From Algoriphagus algorifonticola (GTDB lineage Bacteria > Bacteroidota > Bacteroidia > Cytophagales > Cyclobacteriaceae), in NCBI RefSeq assembly GCF_007655305.1, contig NZ_VLOG01000045.1, positions 5,096 through 69,095 on the forward strand: 64,000 nt of DNA, in the 5' to 3' direction. Position 1 is the stretch's first letter. Every line of letters starts with the position of its first letter. Made by a program: the position numbers and the translations under genes. Shown piece by piece: positions 34,473 to 43,767 of the stretch. The notes under the pieces are model-generated. The model worked only from the letters and a program-made list of their open reading frames with translations. It made no database searches and was not told where the DNA came from.

Positions 34473-34838
34473 ATGATGGAGAAAAGAGAAAATCTCTCTT
34501 GGGTATCGGTCCGGTTAAAGCCGGATGTTTTTGCCCGATTGAAGGAGGAAAGTAGATCCCTTGGAGTGTCCCTGAGTCACTTGATCAGAATGAAGCTTAG
34601 CGCTGACACGATCAAGATCATTGACACCAAGGGAATCCTAAATGCAATCGATAAGGTGGTTGCTGAACAGGCCAGGGTGAACAATAATATCAACCAGCTG
34701 GCCAAGCATGCAAATACCTATCGAGACAAAATTTCCCCGGAGATTTTCAAGAGTCACACAATCCAAATGGCCAAGCATCTTGAGCATCGGGATTTCATGA
34801 ACAAGTTTTTGAAGCAAATCTACCAGGCAATCAAATGA
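34473..34838 (+). CDS. Mobilization accessory protein (RHH, MobC/BmgB-like)
   Basis: About 121 aa from one of the ATGs at 34473/34476; the 28 codons before it read as noncoding. WVSVRLKPDVFARLKEESRS, LGVSLSHLIRMKL is a ribbon-helix-helix, followed by AEQARVNNNINQLAKHAN, the signature of MobC-type relaxosome proteins (RxNNNxNQLA). It binds oriT and helps the relaxase. Stop overlaps the relaxase start (ATGA). Confidence 0.85.
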   Translation: MMEKRENLSWVSVRLKPDVFARLKEESRSLGVSLSHLIRMKLSADTIKIIDTKGILNAIDKVVAEQARVNNNINQLAKHANTYRDKISPEIFKSHTIQMAKHLEHRDFMNKFLKQIYQAIK

Positions 34839-36163
34839 GAGTTAAAATCCTTTCCAGCGCCAGTTCATTCAATGGGGTGACTTACAACACGAACAAAACC
34901 CAAAATGAAAAGGGAGAGCTAACCAGGCTCCGAAATTTTGGGTATTTGCAAGACACCAAAGGTGTAGGTCCGAATGAGGTGAGAAATTACCTGATAGCGC
35001 ATTCGAACAGAAATACACTGGTCAAGGATAAGCAGTTTCATGCCATGATCAGCTGCAAGGGAAGGGAGTATTCCAAAGAAGAGCTGACGGATATTACCCA
35101 TGAGTGGATTGATAAAATGGGCTATGGAGACAATCCCTTTTTGATCGTTTTTCACAAGGACACCGCCAATAACCACGTCCATATTGTGTCATCGAGGATC
35201 GACAGAGAAGGCAAAAAGATCAGTGATTCATTTGAAAAGCTGAGGGCACAAGAAGCAATCAACGAGATCATGAGACTCAATCCCAAGCATGAAGCAGTGA
35301 AGGCTGCGGATAACTTGATGGAGTTTCGCTTCAGTACCAAAGCCCAAGGATTCCTGTTCCTGGAAAATTTGGGATTCAAAGTGCGGGAAAAGGGCGAGCA
35401 AATTGAATTGATCAAGTATGGTTCAGTACAAGGCCATATTCCTGCTTCAGAGTTCAACCAAAAGATCCAGTCCTATCAATTAGATAAGGATCGCGCCAAT
35501 CAGCTGAAGGCGATTTTGGATCGGTATTCCAAGGTTTACCAAACCCTTCCCACTTGTCTTTTTGAACCTAAACCTGGCGGCAAAAAAGGAAACCAAACCG
35601 GGTATCGCTCAGATCTCTGTGATTTTATCCGGGACAAATTTGGGCTACAGCTCGTGTTCCATGGCAAAGATGGAAAAAGGCCCTATGGATATTCCCTGAT
35701 TGATCATGCAAACAAGATCATTTTTAAGGGAAGTGAGGTATTTCCGATTCAGCGATTTTTTGAGAAGGAAGGTGAATGTAAATCCTATCAATCCCAGAAG
35801 TCAGCTAAGGATCAGCCTCTCGATTTGATCGAGGCAAAAGTAAAGCTGCAATCTGCCCTCAATGATTTTTCGACCGTTCGGCAAGGCTTGGAGCACCACG
35901 CTTTGAAGCTGGAGAATCGGGATGGGAATTCTTTCCTGAGAACAGTCCAAGGAGATATCGCGGCCAGCGACATTCTTTCCACCGAGCAGCAATTGGCATT
36001 ACGGCAATATTTCCAAGAAAGAGAAGCCAATGGGGAGGGACAGAGCCAAGGGATTTTTGACTTGGCCCCTGTGCTCAACATCGCTAATGACATCGATGAT
36101 GAAGCAGTGCACGGCAGGAAAAGAAGCAAAAAGCGAAAGGGAGAAAATGAAATCACCAGATAA
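34835..36163 (+). CDS. Relaxase (MobA/VirD2 family)
   Basis: 442 aa. The N-terminal PF03432-type domain has HAMISCKGREYS for the strand carrying the first His, FLIVFHKDTANNHVHIVSSR with the HxH metal motif, and IDREGKKISDSFEKLRA. The nucleophile Tyr is likely near the N-terminus (FGYLQD or VTYNTN). The C-terminal 250 residues are less conserved. It nicks oriT and leads the DNA strand into the recipient. Overlaps the upstream MobC-like gene by 4 nt and the downstream traA by 17 nt. Confidence 0.88.
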   Translation: MRVKILSSASSFNGVTYNTNKTQNEKGELTRLRNFGYLQDTKGVGPNEVRNYLIAHSNRNTLVKDKQFHAMISCKGREYSKEELTDITHEWIDKMGYGDNPFLIVFHKDTANNHVHIVSSRIDREGKKISDSFEKLRAQEAINEIMRLNPKHEAVKAADNLMEFRFSTKAQGFLFLENLGFKVREKGEQIELIKYGSVQGHIPASEFNQKIQSYQLDKDRANQLKAILDRYSKVYQTLPTCLFEPKPGGKKGNQTGYRSDLCDFIRDKFGLQLVFHGKDGKRPYGYSLIDHANKIIFKGSEVFPIQRFFEKEGECKSYQSQKSAKDQPLDLIEAKVKLQSALNDFSTVRQGLEHHALKLENRDGNSFLRTVQGDIAASDILSTEQQLALRQYFQEREANGEGQSQGIFDLAPVLNIANDIDDEAVHGRKRSKKRKGENEITR

Positions 36164-36824
36164 AGAGAAGGCCATGATCATTCTATTTGCAAACCAAAAA
36201 GGCGGAGTGGGAAAAAGTACCCTAGCGGTGCTGTTTTCAAATTTTGCCGTCCAGAAAAGGAAAAGAAAGGTGAAAGTCTTTGATATGGACTTTCAGCAGT
36301 CGCTTTACAACAAGTACCTCAATTCGGACCTCTTGGAAAATGAGAAGTTGTATGAAGTCGAGCTTTCGAATATTCCCGGATTCAAATCCATTAAGAAGCG
36401 AGCTGCCCAAGATCCCAAAATTCTCACCGTCATTGACCTTGCCGGTAGAATGGATGACGATAATCTGGTACCGGTACTTAAGGAGTCTGAATTGATCATC
36501 TGCCCATTTTGCTATGACGAGTACAGCGTCACCAGCACCTTTGAGTTTTGCTACGTGGTCAAAAAGGTGAATCCTGAAAGCCGGATCATCCTGATCCCCA
36601 ACAGAGTCAAAACCTCGGTCAAGTACGAAACCTTGGAGAGCGTCAACCAGGCACTTGGACAATTTGGTGAGTTGACCTCCCCGGTATCGGATCGGATAGA
36701 CTTCCAAAGACTGACTACCACTTACACTCCCGAATCGCTCGTGCCTATCCTGGATCCCATTTTCAACAAATTATTTGATGACCACATAGAAGCAGATCAG
36801 CCATGGCAAACGGAGACTACATAA
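36147..36824 (+). CDS. traA: ParA-like conjugation protein TraA
   Basis: About 225 aa from ATG 36147; an in-frame ATG at 36174 is another choice, and a longer frame to 36030 would lie within the relaxase gene. LFANQKGGVGKSTLA is the deviant Walker motif, followed by VFDMDFQQSLYNKY and VIDLAGRMDDDN. In Bacteroides conjugative transposons a ParA-like TraA starts the tra operon. Distinct from the stability ParA at 30.9 kb. Overlaps traB by 22 nt. Confidence 0.8.
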   Translation: MKSPDKEKAMIILFANQKGGVGKSTLAVLFSNFAVQKRKRKVKVFDMDFQQSLYNKYLNSDLLENEKLYEVELSNIPGFKSIKKRAAQDPKILTVIDLAGRMDDDNLVPVLKESELIICPFCYDEYSVTSTFEFCYVVKKVNPESRIILIPNRVKTSVKYETLESVNQALGQFGELTSPVSDRIDFQRLTTTYTPESLVPILDPIFNKLFDDHIEADQPWQTETT

Positions 36825-37147
36825 GCAAACTTGTCCAAGGGGTAAGGGCAGATTTGGTATTGCCAGAAATTGAGGTGAAGCCTTCAGTAAAGTCCAAAAG
36901 AAAAGTGATTGCCAAAACCAGAAGTCGTGGAATCAATAAGCTGATAAATGCCATAAAGGATTTTGAAGTAACGGGAGATTCTAAAAGGCTGATTCGGATG
37001 GACACTCGAACAGAAGAAGTCCTGAAACTACTCAGTCCCACTTTTGGAGTGGACGTGACCTCTTTTGTGAATTTCCTATGCTGGGACTTTCTGGAAAACA
37101 ATCCGGAACTGGTCAACGAAATCAAACAATCCATACAAAAACTATAA
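36803..37147 (+). CDS. TraB-like/DUF3408 protein
   Basis: 114 aa, basic N-terminal half (VKSKRKVIAKTRSRGINK) then RLIRMDTRTEEVLKLLSPTF, GVDVTSFVNFLCWDF, matching the DUF3408/TraB helical C-terminal pattern of Bacteroidetes tra operons. Possibly a ParB-like DNA-binding partner of TraA. Confidence 0.65.
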   Translation: MANGDYISKLVQGVRADLVLPEIEVKPSVKSKRKVIAKTRSRGINKLINAIKDFEVTGDSKRLIRMDTRTEEVLKLLSPTFGVDVTSFVNFLCWDFLENNPELVNEIKQSIQKL

Positions 37148-37149
37148 CC

Positions 37150-37542
37150 ATGAGCTGGACAGACTTCTTTCTATACCTATCCCTTTTCTATGTGGTGTAC
37201 TATGCAGTAAATGTCGTCATCGATGTTATGCGCAAACCACAACTTTCAGAAGTGTCGGCAGGGAATGCCTACACCTTCCAGACGGACCTCAATGAGTTTG
37301 ACGAAAACCCAACCGTGATTGAGGATAATGACCCGGTGCTTGAACCTATAAAGTCCAAAACAGAATCGGCTTCCTCGACAGAAGTATGGGTCAACAACGA
37401 GGAGGATTCAGAGGAAATCGAATTTGAAATCAACGATCCCAGCCCGGTCAAATCTACAGGAGGAGTGACTACGCTCAATTCCCTCTTTGTCCTGGCCAAG
37501 GAAGGCAGTATTGAAATGAAAAAGAAAGTCGTGTTCTCATGA
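37150..37542 (+). CDS. Conjugal transfer membrane protein (TraD-like position)
   Basis: 130 aa from ATG 37150, 2 nt after the traB stop; a frame starting at 37078 would overlap it. One N-terminal TM (DFFLYLSLFYVVYYAVNVVI) followed by an acidic cytoplasmic tail. No family recognised; the place matches traC/traD in related elements. Stop overlaps the next start (ATGA). Confidence 0.6.
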   Translation: MSWTDFFLYLSLFYVVYYAVNVVIDVMRKPQLSEVSAGNAYTFQTDLNEFDENPTVIEDNDPVLEPIKSKTESASSTEVWVNNEEDSEEIEFEINDPSPVKSTGGVTTLNSLFVLAKEGSIEMKKKVVFS

Positions 37543-37868
37543 AAGCCCTTCGTCGATTTATTCTCCTTGGTCTTATCTCCTTCTTTTTCCATATGTCGGG
37601 ATCAGAGACTTATGGCCAATCCCCTCCAGGAGTCTCAAAATTTCAGGAGGTGGAGACCGATATGAAGAGTTTCTATGTGGCTCTTTCCCGACTCTCATTT
37701 GTGGTTGGCGCAGTCTCGGGATTACTTGGAGGTCTTCGGGTTTACAACAACTGGCAAATGGGAAGGCATCAGGTGGATGTTCAGGTCATCAGTTGGTTTG
37801 GAGCCTGTCTATTCCTGGCCACCATGGGCTTTTTTCTCAGCGGATTATATGCTGTTCCACTGACTTGA
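37539..37868 (+). CDS. DUF4134 pilin-like TraE protein, first copy
   Basis: 109 aa. Signal peptide to about residue 27 (ETYGQ), then LSFVVGAVSGLLGGLRVYNN and GACLFLATMGFFLSGLY, the two-helix VirB2-like pattern of DUF4134. Shares GxxxGLxGGxRVY with the next gene, so the two are paralogues. Probably forms or caps the conjugative channel/pilus. Confidence 0.75.
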   Translation: MKALRRFILLGLISFFFHMSGSETYGQSPPGVSKFQEVETDMKSFYVALSRLSFVVGAVSGLLGGLRVYNNWQMGRHQVDVQVISWFGACLFLATMGFFLSGLYAVPLT

Positions 37869-37914
37869 CACACCTATTAAAGCAAAATCAAAATCAATAT
37901 TTTCTCAATAAACT

Positions 37915-38229
37915 ATGAAAACCATGTTCAACAAAACCAAAAAAATGATCGCAAGCGCCTTGTTTGCGATGCTTGCAACCACAACAACCAATGCTCAAGG
38001 TGTTCAAGGGATCACCGCTGCCGAATCTTCTCTACTCGCCTATGTGGATCCCGTGGCCAGCCTATGTCTGGTAATTGGAGCGGTAGTCGGGCTGATCGGA
38101 GGGGTACGGGTTTACATCAAATGGAATTCCGGTGATCAGGACATCAATAAAGAATTGATGGGATGGGGTGGTTCCTGCCTGTTTTTAGTCTTGGTCAGTG
38201 TGATCATCAAAGCGTTTTTCGGTGTCTGA
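37915..38229 (+). CDS. traE: DUF4134 pilin-like TraE protein, second copy
   Basis: 104 aa. Signal peptide ending near TTTNAQG, then LCLVIGAVVGLIGGVRVYIK, WNSGDQDINKELMGWGGSCL and a second hydrophobic helix. This is the closer match to canonical TraE. TGATG overlap couples it to traF. Confidence 0.8.
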   Translation: MKTMFNKTKKMIASALFAMLATTTTNAQGVQGITAAESSLLAYVDPVASLCLVIGAVVGLIGGVRVYIKWNSGDQDINKELMGWGGSCLFLVLVSVIIKAFFGV

Positions 38230-38510
38230 TGGCTAAGCAATTTCCGATATATAAGGGGCTTCAAAAGCCTCTTATATATCGGGGTTTTCAGGGAAAATTC
38301 ATCGGATGGGGAGTCGCTTCCTTAGTTATCGCGGTCGTCTCGGGAGGATTAATCGGAAGCTTAACCAGTATGGTTTTAGGCGGGGTAATTACTCTAATTG
38401 TCATGACAACCGGACTTTTCATCACCTCTCAGCAGCAGAAAAAAGGCCTGCATAGCAAAACAAGGTACAAAGGGGTATTTCAGATCGCTACATCCTTAAA
38501 ATCGAAGTAA
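38229..38510 (+). CDS. traF: DUF4133 TraF (VirB3-like)
   Basis: 93 aa from ATG 38229, overlapping the TraE stop. FPIYKGLQKPLIYRGFQGKF then two hydrophobic helices (WGVASLVIAVVSGGLIGSLT, LGGVITLIVMTTGLFI), the DUF4133/VirB3 pattern. Inner-membrane partner of the VirB4 ATPase that follows 2 nt later. Confidence 0.85.
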   Translation: MAKQFPIYKGLQKPLIYRGFQGKFIGWGVASLVIAVVSGGLIGSLTSMVLGGVITLIVMTTGLFITSQQQKKGLHSKTRYKGVFQIATSLKSK

Positions 38511-38512
38511 TC

Positions 38513-41005
38513 ATGTTTGGGAAAAAAAGGAATGAATTTAAGCTTCCCTATCTGGGGATTGAAGATCAGATCCATGGTTTTCATTGTCTATTCAATCTGA
38601 AGGGTGACTTTGGAATCATCCTTGGGTTGGACAATCTAGTCTTGCAGTATTCAGCGGATTCTTCCAAATACGATTCCTTTCACCAGCTATACACCAACCT
38701 GATCAAAATATTGGGTGAAGGGCATTTGATCCAAAAGCAGGACATTTTTTCAAGAAAGGCTTACAGCGAAACATTCTCAACAGAATACCTACAGCGAAAG
38801 TATGATGACCATTTCCAGGGGAGGCAATACACTTCGCTAAAGACATTTTTGGTGATTACCAAACGGGCAAAAGGCAGATACAGTCAAAAGTCAGTCATGG
38901 ATTTTATCCAGACATTGGGTAAGGTAACCGATCTTTTTGAACGCGCGGGAATCAAGGCAGAAGCACTCTCAAAAATTGAGACTGACCGATATGTAAAACG
39001 GATTCTCAGCATGAATTTCCATGAGGAAAAGATTGTGCTGGACAACCTGCTTGCCGAAGAAAGCCAGGTGGAAAGCGGAGAAAGAGCGTTTCGGTCGATC
39101 ACCTTGGTGGATACCGACAAAGTAGAACTTCCGGAAAAAGTAACCACCCATTTGGAGCGTAACGACAAGGATAACCTAAAAGGGTTTCCGGTGGATAATA
39201 TGGCCTTCCTCTTCGATGTCCCTAATTTCCAGACGATAGTTTATAACCAGGTCATTGAAATCATTGAGCAGAAAGCAACGCTGAACAAGCTGGAATTGAA
39301 GCGAAAGCGCCATTCTGGGATACCTGATCCAGCCAATAATATCTGTGTGGAAGATATCGACAGGTTATTGGAAGACGTGGCCAGACACAATCAGCTTTTG
39401 GTCAATTGTCATTTCAATGTGGTTGTTTCCGCTAAGAAGGAGCATATCCAAGGAGCAAGTAATTATGTAGAGTCCTCCCTTTTCCAACAGGGTATTGTTG
39501 CCAACAAAAATTCCTATAACCAACTGGAGCTTTTCAGGACACTGCTTCCGTGCAATACTGCTGAGTTGAAAGTTTATGATTTCTTTCTGACGACCTCGGA
39601 TGCTGCCCTTTGTTTTCTCTTAAAAGAGTCACTGAATAAGGATGAGATAAGCGGATTCCAGATCCGATTTACGGACAGGCAAGGAATCCCTTTGAAGATT
39701 GATCCGGCTGATTTGCCGATGCAAACCAATCGGATCAACAATAGAAACAAGTTTGTATTGGGTCCCTCCGGTTCGGGGAAATCATTCTTTATGAATGCAC
39801 TGATCGAGCAGTATTGCATGTGGAATAAGCGAACCAATCCTAAATGGCTCATGGATGTGGTCATTGTCGATACCGGCCACTCGTATTCTGGACTTTGCCA
39901 ATACTACCAAGGGAAATACATCACTTACACCGAGGAAAAGCCTATAACCACCAACCCTTTTTCCATTACTGAAGAAGAGTACAACATCGAGAAGAAAGAC
40001 TATCTCCTGACTCTGATTTCCCTTTTGTGGAAGACAGCGGAAGGAACAGTCTCTCAGGTCGAAGCAGATGTTATTTCCAGTACCATTTCGGCCTACTATT
40101 CTTCCTTTTTCTCGGGAGATAGTAAAATCGACCGACTCTGCTTCAACAGCTTTTATGAATTCGCTTTGGAGAAAATCCCCGAAATCAAAGAGCGTGAAAG
40201 CATCGGATTTGAACTTGAAGAGTTCCGCTTTGTGCTGAAGAAGTTTTACAAAGGAGGTGAGTTTGAAAACCTGCTCAATGAGGAAGTTGACCAGTCCTTG
40301 TTTACCGAATCATTTGTGGTTTTCGAGATTGATAGCATCAAGGAGCACAAGGTGCTTTTCCCGATTGTAACACTCATAATCATGGATGTTTTCATCCAAA
40401 AAATGAGGTTCCGAACCAAATACCGGAAAGCACTCATCATCGAAGAGGCTTGGAAGGCCATCGCCTCCCCGCTCATGGCAAGCTATATTTTATATCTCTA
40501 TAAAACAGTCCGAAAATTCTGGGGGGAAGCCATTGTGGTAACCCAAGAGCTGGGAGATATTATTGGAAATGCGGTGGTCAAAGACAGCATTATCAATAAT
40601 TCGGATACCATCTGTCTTTTGGATCAAACCAAGTTCAAAGACAATTATTCCCAAATCGCCTCTCTGCTTTCCATCAATGAAAATGAAAGGAAGAAGATTT
40701 TTACGATTAATCAGCTGGATAATCATGAGGGCCGAGGAAGATTCAAGGAAGTCTATATCCGAAGAGGATCTGCCGGTGAGGTATATGGGGTGGAAGTATC
40801 CTTGTACCAATACCTGACCTATACCACGGAAAAGCCCGAAAAATCAGCCATCGAAATCTATATCCAAGCTTTTGGAGGATACCAAATGGGATTGGACGCT
40901 TTTGTCGAAGATTTCAAAGCTTCTGAGCTAACCCTACATGAGTTTTTCAGTGAAGTCAACAAGCAAGGGGCTCCGACAAGAGAAACACTAACTGCAACTT
41001 TTTAA
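38513..41005 (+). CDS. traG: TraG, VirB4-type conjugation ATPase
   Basis: 830 aa. N-terminal TraG/VirB4 domain with FNLKGDFGIILGLDN, P-loop GPSGSGKSFFMNAL near 417-424, Walker B region RKALIIEEAWKAIA, and TQELGDIIGN with a conserved Gln after. Complete length. It powers assembly of the type IV secretion channel. A terminator-free 8-nt gap leads to the next gene. Confidence 0.92.
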   Translation: MFGKKRNEFKLPYLGIEDQIHGFHCLFNLKGDFGIILGLDNLVLQYSADSSKYDSFHQLYTNLIKILGEGHLIQKQDIFSRKAYSETFSTEYLQRKYDDHFQGRQYTSLKTFLVITKRAKGRYSQKSVMDFIQTLGKVTDLFERAGIKAEALSKIETDRYVKRILSMNFHEEKIVLDNLLAEESQVESGERAFRSITLVDTDKVELPEKVTTHLERNDKDNLKGFPVDNMAFLFDVPNFQTIVYNQVIEIIEQKATLNKLELKRKRHSGIPDPANNICVEDIDRLLEDVARHNQLLVNCHFNVVVSAKKEHIQGASNYVESSLFQQGIVANKNSYNQLELFRTLLPCNTAELKVYDFFLTTSDAALCFLLKESLNKDEISGFQIRFTDRQGIPLKIDPADLPMQTNRINNRNKFVLGPSGSGKSFFMNALIEQYCMWNKRTNPKWLMDVVIVDTGHSYSGLCQYYQGKYITYTEEKPITTNPFSITEEEYNIEKKDYLLTLISLLWKTAEGTVSQVEADVISSTISAYYSSFFSGDSKIDRLCFNSFYEFALEKIPEIKERESIGFELEEFRFVLKKFYKGGEFENLLNEEVDQSLFTESFVVFEIDSIKEHKVLFPIVTLIIMDVFIQKMRFRTKYRKALIIEEAWKAIASPLMASYILYLYKTVRKFWGEAIVVTQELGDIIGNAVVKDSIINNSDTICLLDQTKFKDNYSQIASLLSINENERKKIFTINQLDNHEGRGRFKEVYIRRGSAGEVYGVEVSLYQYLTYTTEKPEKSAIEIYIQAFGGYQMGLDAFVEDFKASELTLHEFFSEVNKQGAPTRETLTATF

Positions 41006-41013
41006 CCAAGACC

Positions 41014-41676
41014 ATGATGAAAACATTGAACCTACTCGCATTTCTGATCCTCTCGGGATCTGCTTTTGGGCAGACTGTCTATGTGGATCCTGCGGTAGCA
41101 GGAGCAACGGCGGCACATTCTGCGGTGATCAATTCCCAGCTGAATGCCACCAATGAACGATTGACTTTGATTGAGCGGGGACAGCTCGCGATTACAGGAA
41201 ACCTGACCATTGTCAATACGATGCAGGACAAAATCTACAAGGGACTTTCTGAGGTCAGTTCGATATTAACCAATCTTTCCAACGTTCAGGAAATCGCACG
41301 AATTGCCACCGGGATTTCCAGTGACCTCAGTCAGGTGATGGACTTGGCAGGGGAGAATCCCGCTTTACTCCTGTTTGCCGAGCGGAATGCTACCCTATTT
41401 CAGCAAAGGGCAACTTCCTTGGGTTTGGAGGTCAGTTCTTTTGTGTTGAAGGGAGGAGAAAACAACCTCATGAATGCAGGTGAGCGGTCCAAGTTGATCA
41501 ATCAGATTTTGACTGAAATGGTCATCCTGCGATCCTACTCTTATGGAATGTATCGAGCCATGTATTTCGCTCAGATGAAAGGATTTGTAAGAGCATTAAA
41601 TCCTTTCCAAGGTTACATCAACGTGGATATCCAGCTTGCGCAGGATATAGCCAGAAAAGCCAAAACCCTGCAATGA
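41014..41676 (+). CDS. Secreted conjugation protein, paralogue 1 (TraI/VirB5-like)
   Basis: 220 aa. Signal peptide (LLAFLILSGSAFGQT), helical coiled middle, and a C-terminal block EVSSFVLKGGENNLMNAGER ... RALNPFQGYINVD ... AKTLQ also present in the next-but-one gene. Position after TraG matches DUF4141/TraI, a periplasmic VirB5-like protein. Overlaps the next start by 4 nt. Confidence 0.6.
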   Translation: MMKTLNLLAFLILSGSAFGQTVYVDPAVAGATAAHSAVINSQLNATNERLTLIERGQLAITGNLTIVNTMQDKIYKGLSEVSSILTNLSNVQEIARIATGISSDLSQVMDLAGENPALLLFAERNATLFQQRATSLGLEVSSFVLKGGENNLMNAGERSKLINQILTEMVILRSYSYGMYRAMYFAQMKGFVRALNPFQGYINVDIQLAQDIARKAKTLQ

Positions 41677-42329
41677 TGAAATCTTTTTGGCTTTTTTCCT
41701 TCATTTTGATTGCAACCCTTGAGGTGAGTTTTGCCCAAACCAATGTGGCTCTTCTCCACCAGCTGGTTGAGGAGTCCAAGTCTGAATACAACCTTCAAAA
41801 ACAGGCGAAGGAAAATCAAGGAAGGAACGCGGTCAACGAGGAAGTCAATACCAATTTGGTCAAGTCGGTAAAGGAGAAATACCGGGCCGTTCAAGACCGA
41901 TTCGCCAAACTCTCGATTGTTATTGATGCTTTTGGAATTGGTTCTGCGGCTGAGCCCTTGGTCAACTCCATTATTGATAACCAACAGCAAATTGTTTTCT
42001 ACTGTAGCCAAAATCCGGAGTTAGTACTTTTTGCGGTAGAGTCTGAAAAGGTTTTCGTCGAAAGATCCTATTCATTGTTGAATTACCTCTTTGGCCTATC
42101 GGCAAGTATCGGAGTGGTCAACCAGATGAAAGTTTCCGAAAGAAGAATCCTTTTCCAACACATTTTGGATGAGTTGAGGGAGATCAATGGACTTTCCTAT
42201 ACCGTTTCCAAATCACTTCAACACTATCTGGAAAGGAAGCAAGGAGTCAATCCCTACCTACAGTATGTGGCAACGGAAATGGCTTTGGTAGAAGAAATTA
42301 TTCAAAACGCCAAAACCCTAACCCGATGA
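41673..42329 (+). CDS. Secreted conjugation protein, paralogue 2
   Basis: 218 aa. Signal peptide (LFSFILIATLEVSFAQT). C-terminal half aligns with its neighbours: SQNPELVLFAVE against GENPALLLFAER, GVNPYLQYV against ALNPFQGYI, and the AKTLTR end. The N-terminal third differs (VEESKSEYNLQKQAKEN, coiled coil). 4-nt overlaps on both sides. Confidence 0.6.
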   Translation: MMKSFWLFSFILIATLEVSFAQTNVALLHQLVEESKSEYNLQKQAKENQGRNAVNEEVNTNLVKSVKEKYRAVQDRFAKLSIVIDAFGIGSAAEPLVNSIIDNQQQIVFYCSQNPELVLFAVESEKVFVERSYSLLNYLFGLSASIGVVNQMKVSERRILFQHILDELREINGLSYTVSKSLQHYLERKQGVNPYLQYVATEMALVEEIIQNAKTLTR

Positions 42330-42988
42330 AGAATCTCCTTTTACTTTTCAGCTGTTTCGCGGTTCTTGAATCCTATGGGCAGACCGTAGTATTTGACAGA
42401 GAGCATTTTTCGATAGTCAATGCCAATGCTGCGGTACGAAATGCAAGTGAAATAGGGTATCACCAAACCTTGGATATCATCAGGCAAAACACCGATGATA
42501 TCATTCTCAATTCATCCAGCCTAGCACTGGTTCAAACCATGATTGTCAATTCCCTGACCCAAATCAATGAGGGGTTCAAGGATGCAATTCAGGTAAGGAT
42601 GATCGCTGAGACGGTATTGGATATTAGCTCCATTTCCGCAGAGGCTTTCCAATTGGCAGGAGATAATCCCATCCTTTTTCTTTTTGTGGAAGAATACACC
42701 GCTCAGGCGAAAAAACGCAGTCTCAATCTAGCCACGGAAGTTTCTTCCCTGATTCTCAAAGAAGGCGATAATCTCCTGATGAATTACAATGTCCGGGATG
42801 AGCTACTTGATTCGGTTCAAAAGGAATTACAGGTAATTCTTGCCTTGGTACTGGCTGCAAAGAACAGCATCTACTGGGCCAAGACCAATGGGGTAATCCG
42901 ATCTCTCAATCCTTACCAGACCTATATCAATCGTGATTTAGGATTGATCAATGAAATCATTCTCAAACATAAAATCCTTACCCGATGA
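42326..42988 (+). CDS. Secreted conjugation protein, paralogue 3
   Basis: 220 aa with signal peptide ending YGQT. LAGDNPILFLF, EVSSLILKEGDNLLMNYN, RSLNPYQTYINRDLGLINEI align well with paralogue 1, better than paralogue 2 does. Overlaps the next gene by 4 nt. Confidence 0.6.
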   Translation: MKNLLLLFSCFAVLESYGQTVVFDREHFSIVNANAAVRNASEIGYHQTLDIIRQNTDDIILNSSSLALVQTMIVNSLTQINEGFKDAIQVRMIAETVLDISSISAEAFQLAGDNPILFLFVEEYTAQAKKRSLNLATEVSSLILKEGDNLLMNYNVRDELLDSVQKELQVILALVLAAKNSIYWAKTNGVIRSLNPYQTYINRDLGLINEIILKHKILTR

Positions 42989-43767
42989 AGCAAGCTCTCC
43001 CAATTTTGATACTTTTTTCTGTTTGTATTCACAGCTATGGACAGATTCCCATCCATGATAGAGCGATTTTCGCTCAGCAGGAACGAATGGTCTTTAAGCA
43101 ATGGGATGAAGATAAATTCTATCCCGAACCCAAAAGATTCCTTGGAATCCCAACGAATCCGATTTGGTATATCACCTGGGGCTTGCATCCCAATTACCCT
43201 GATCTAGACAGAAGGCCTTTATCTCCAAGGGGTGAACAGACTCAAAGGCTGGGATTGGCAGCAGCCATGCAGATTTCATCGAACTACTACAAGCAGCACT
43301 CAGATACGGTCAAGAACTTGGCAAGAGCTGAGATCGCCCGTATTTCAGGCGCTTTTTCATCAGCAGATCCGCTAATCCAATTCTATTATAAGCGGGAGTT
43401 GAAGCCATTGGAAAGTCCTGAAGCCACAGCTTTTCATGGCGTTCCTGCAGAAGTAATCCAGTACATGACTGATCACGGGGCTTATCAATGGTATTTAAAC
43501 AACATGGCTTCGCTTTCAGAACGATATGAGTTTGCCAAAAGCCTGGATATGGAAAGAGGGCAACGGATTCTGATGTATCACAGAATCATGCTCGAAATGA
43601 GAGATGTCCTTAAAAAGTGGCAATACAAGCTGGATATGTCTTCCAATATGCTTGCCTTCCGAAAGTTGAACCAGCGAAAAATCAGCGGAGAGATCATCCT
43701 TTCAGATCCAAAAAGCGAGGAGGATAGAGCCAAGAAAATTGCTAATCAAACCCAAGGGATAAAATGA
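42985..43767 (+). CDS. Hypothetical secreted conjugation-operon protein
   Basis: 260 aa. Signal peptide (ALPILILFSVCIHSYGQ), then a soluble, mixed region with WYITWGLHPNYPDLDRRPLS and long helices. No family recognised. Translationally coupled on both sides within the transfer operon, so it is presumably a periplasmic part of the machinery or its assembly. Confidence 0.6.
   Translation: MKQALPILILFSVCIHSYGQIPIHDRAIFAQQERMVFKQWDEDKFYPEPKRFLGIPTNPIWYITWGLHPNYPDLDRRPLSPRGEQTQRLGLAAAMQISSNYYKQHSDTVKNLARAEIARISGAFSSADPLIQFYYKRELKPLESPEATAFHGVPAEVIQYMTDHGAYQWYLNNMASLSERYEFAKSLDMERGQRILMYHRIMLEMRDVLKKWQYKLDMSSNMLAFRKLNQRKISGEIILSDPKSEEDRAKKIANQTQGIK

Noticed and set aside
34919-36181. Leftward frames over relaxase and traA
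   Set aside because: Shadows of clear relaxase and ParA-like genes; no domain signal.
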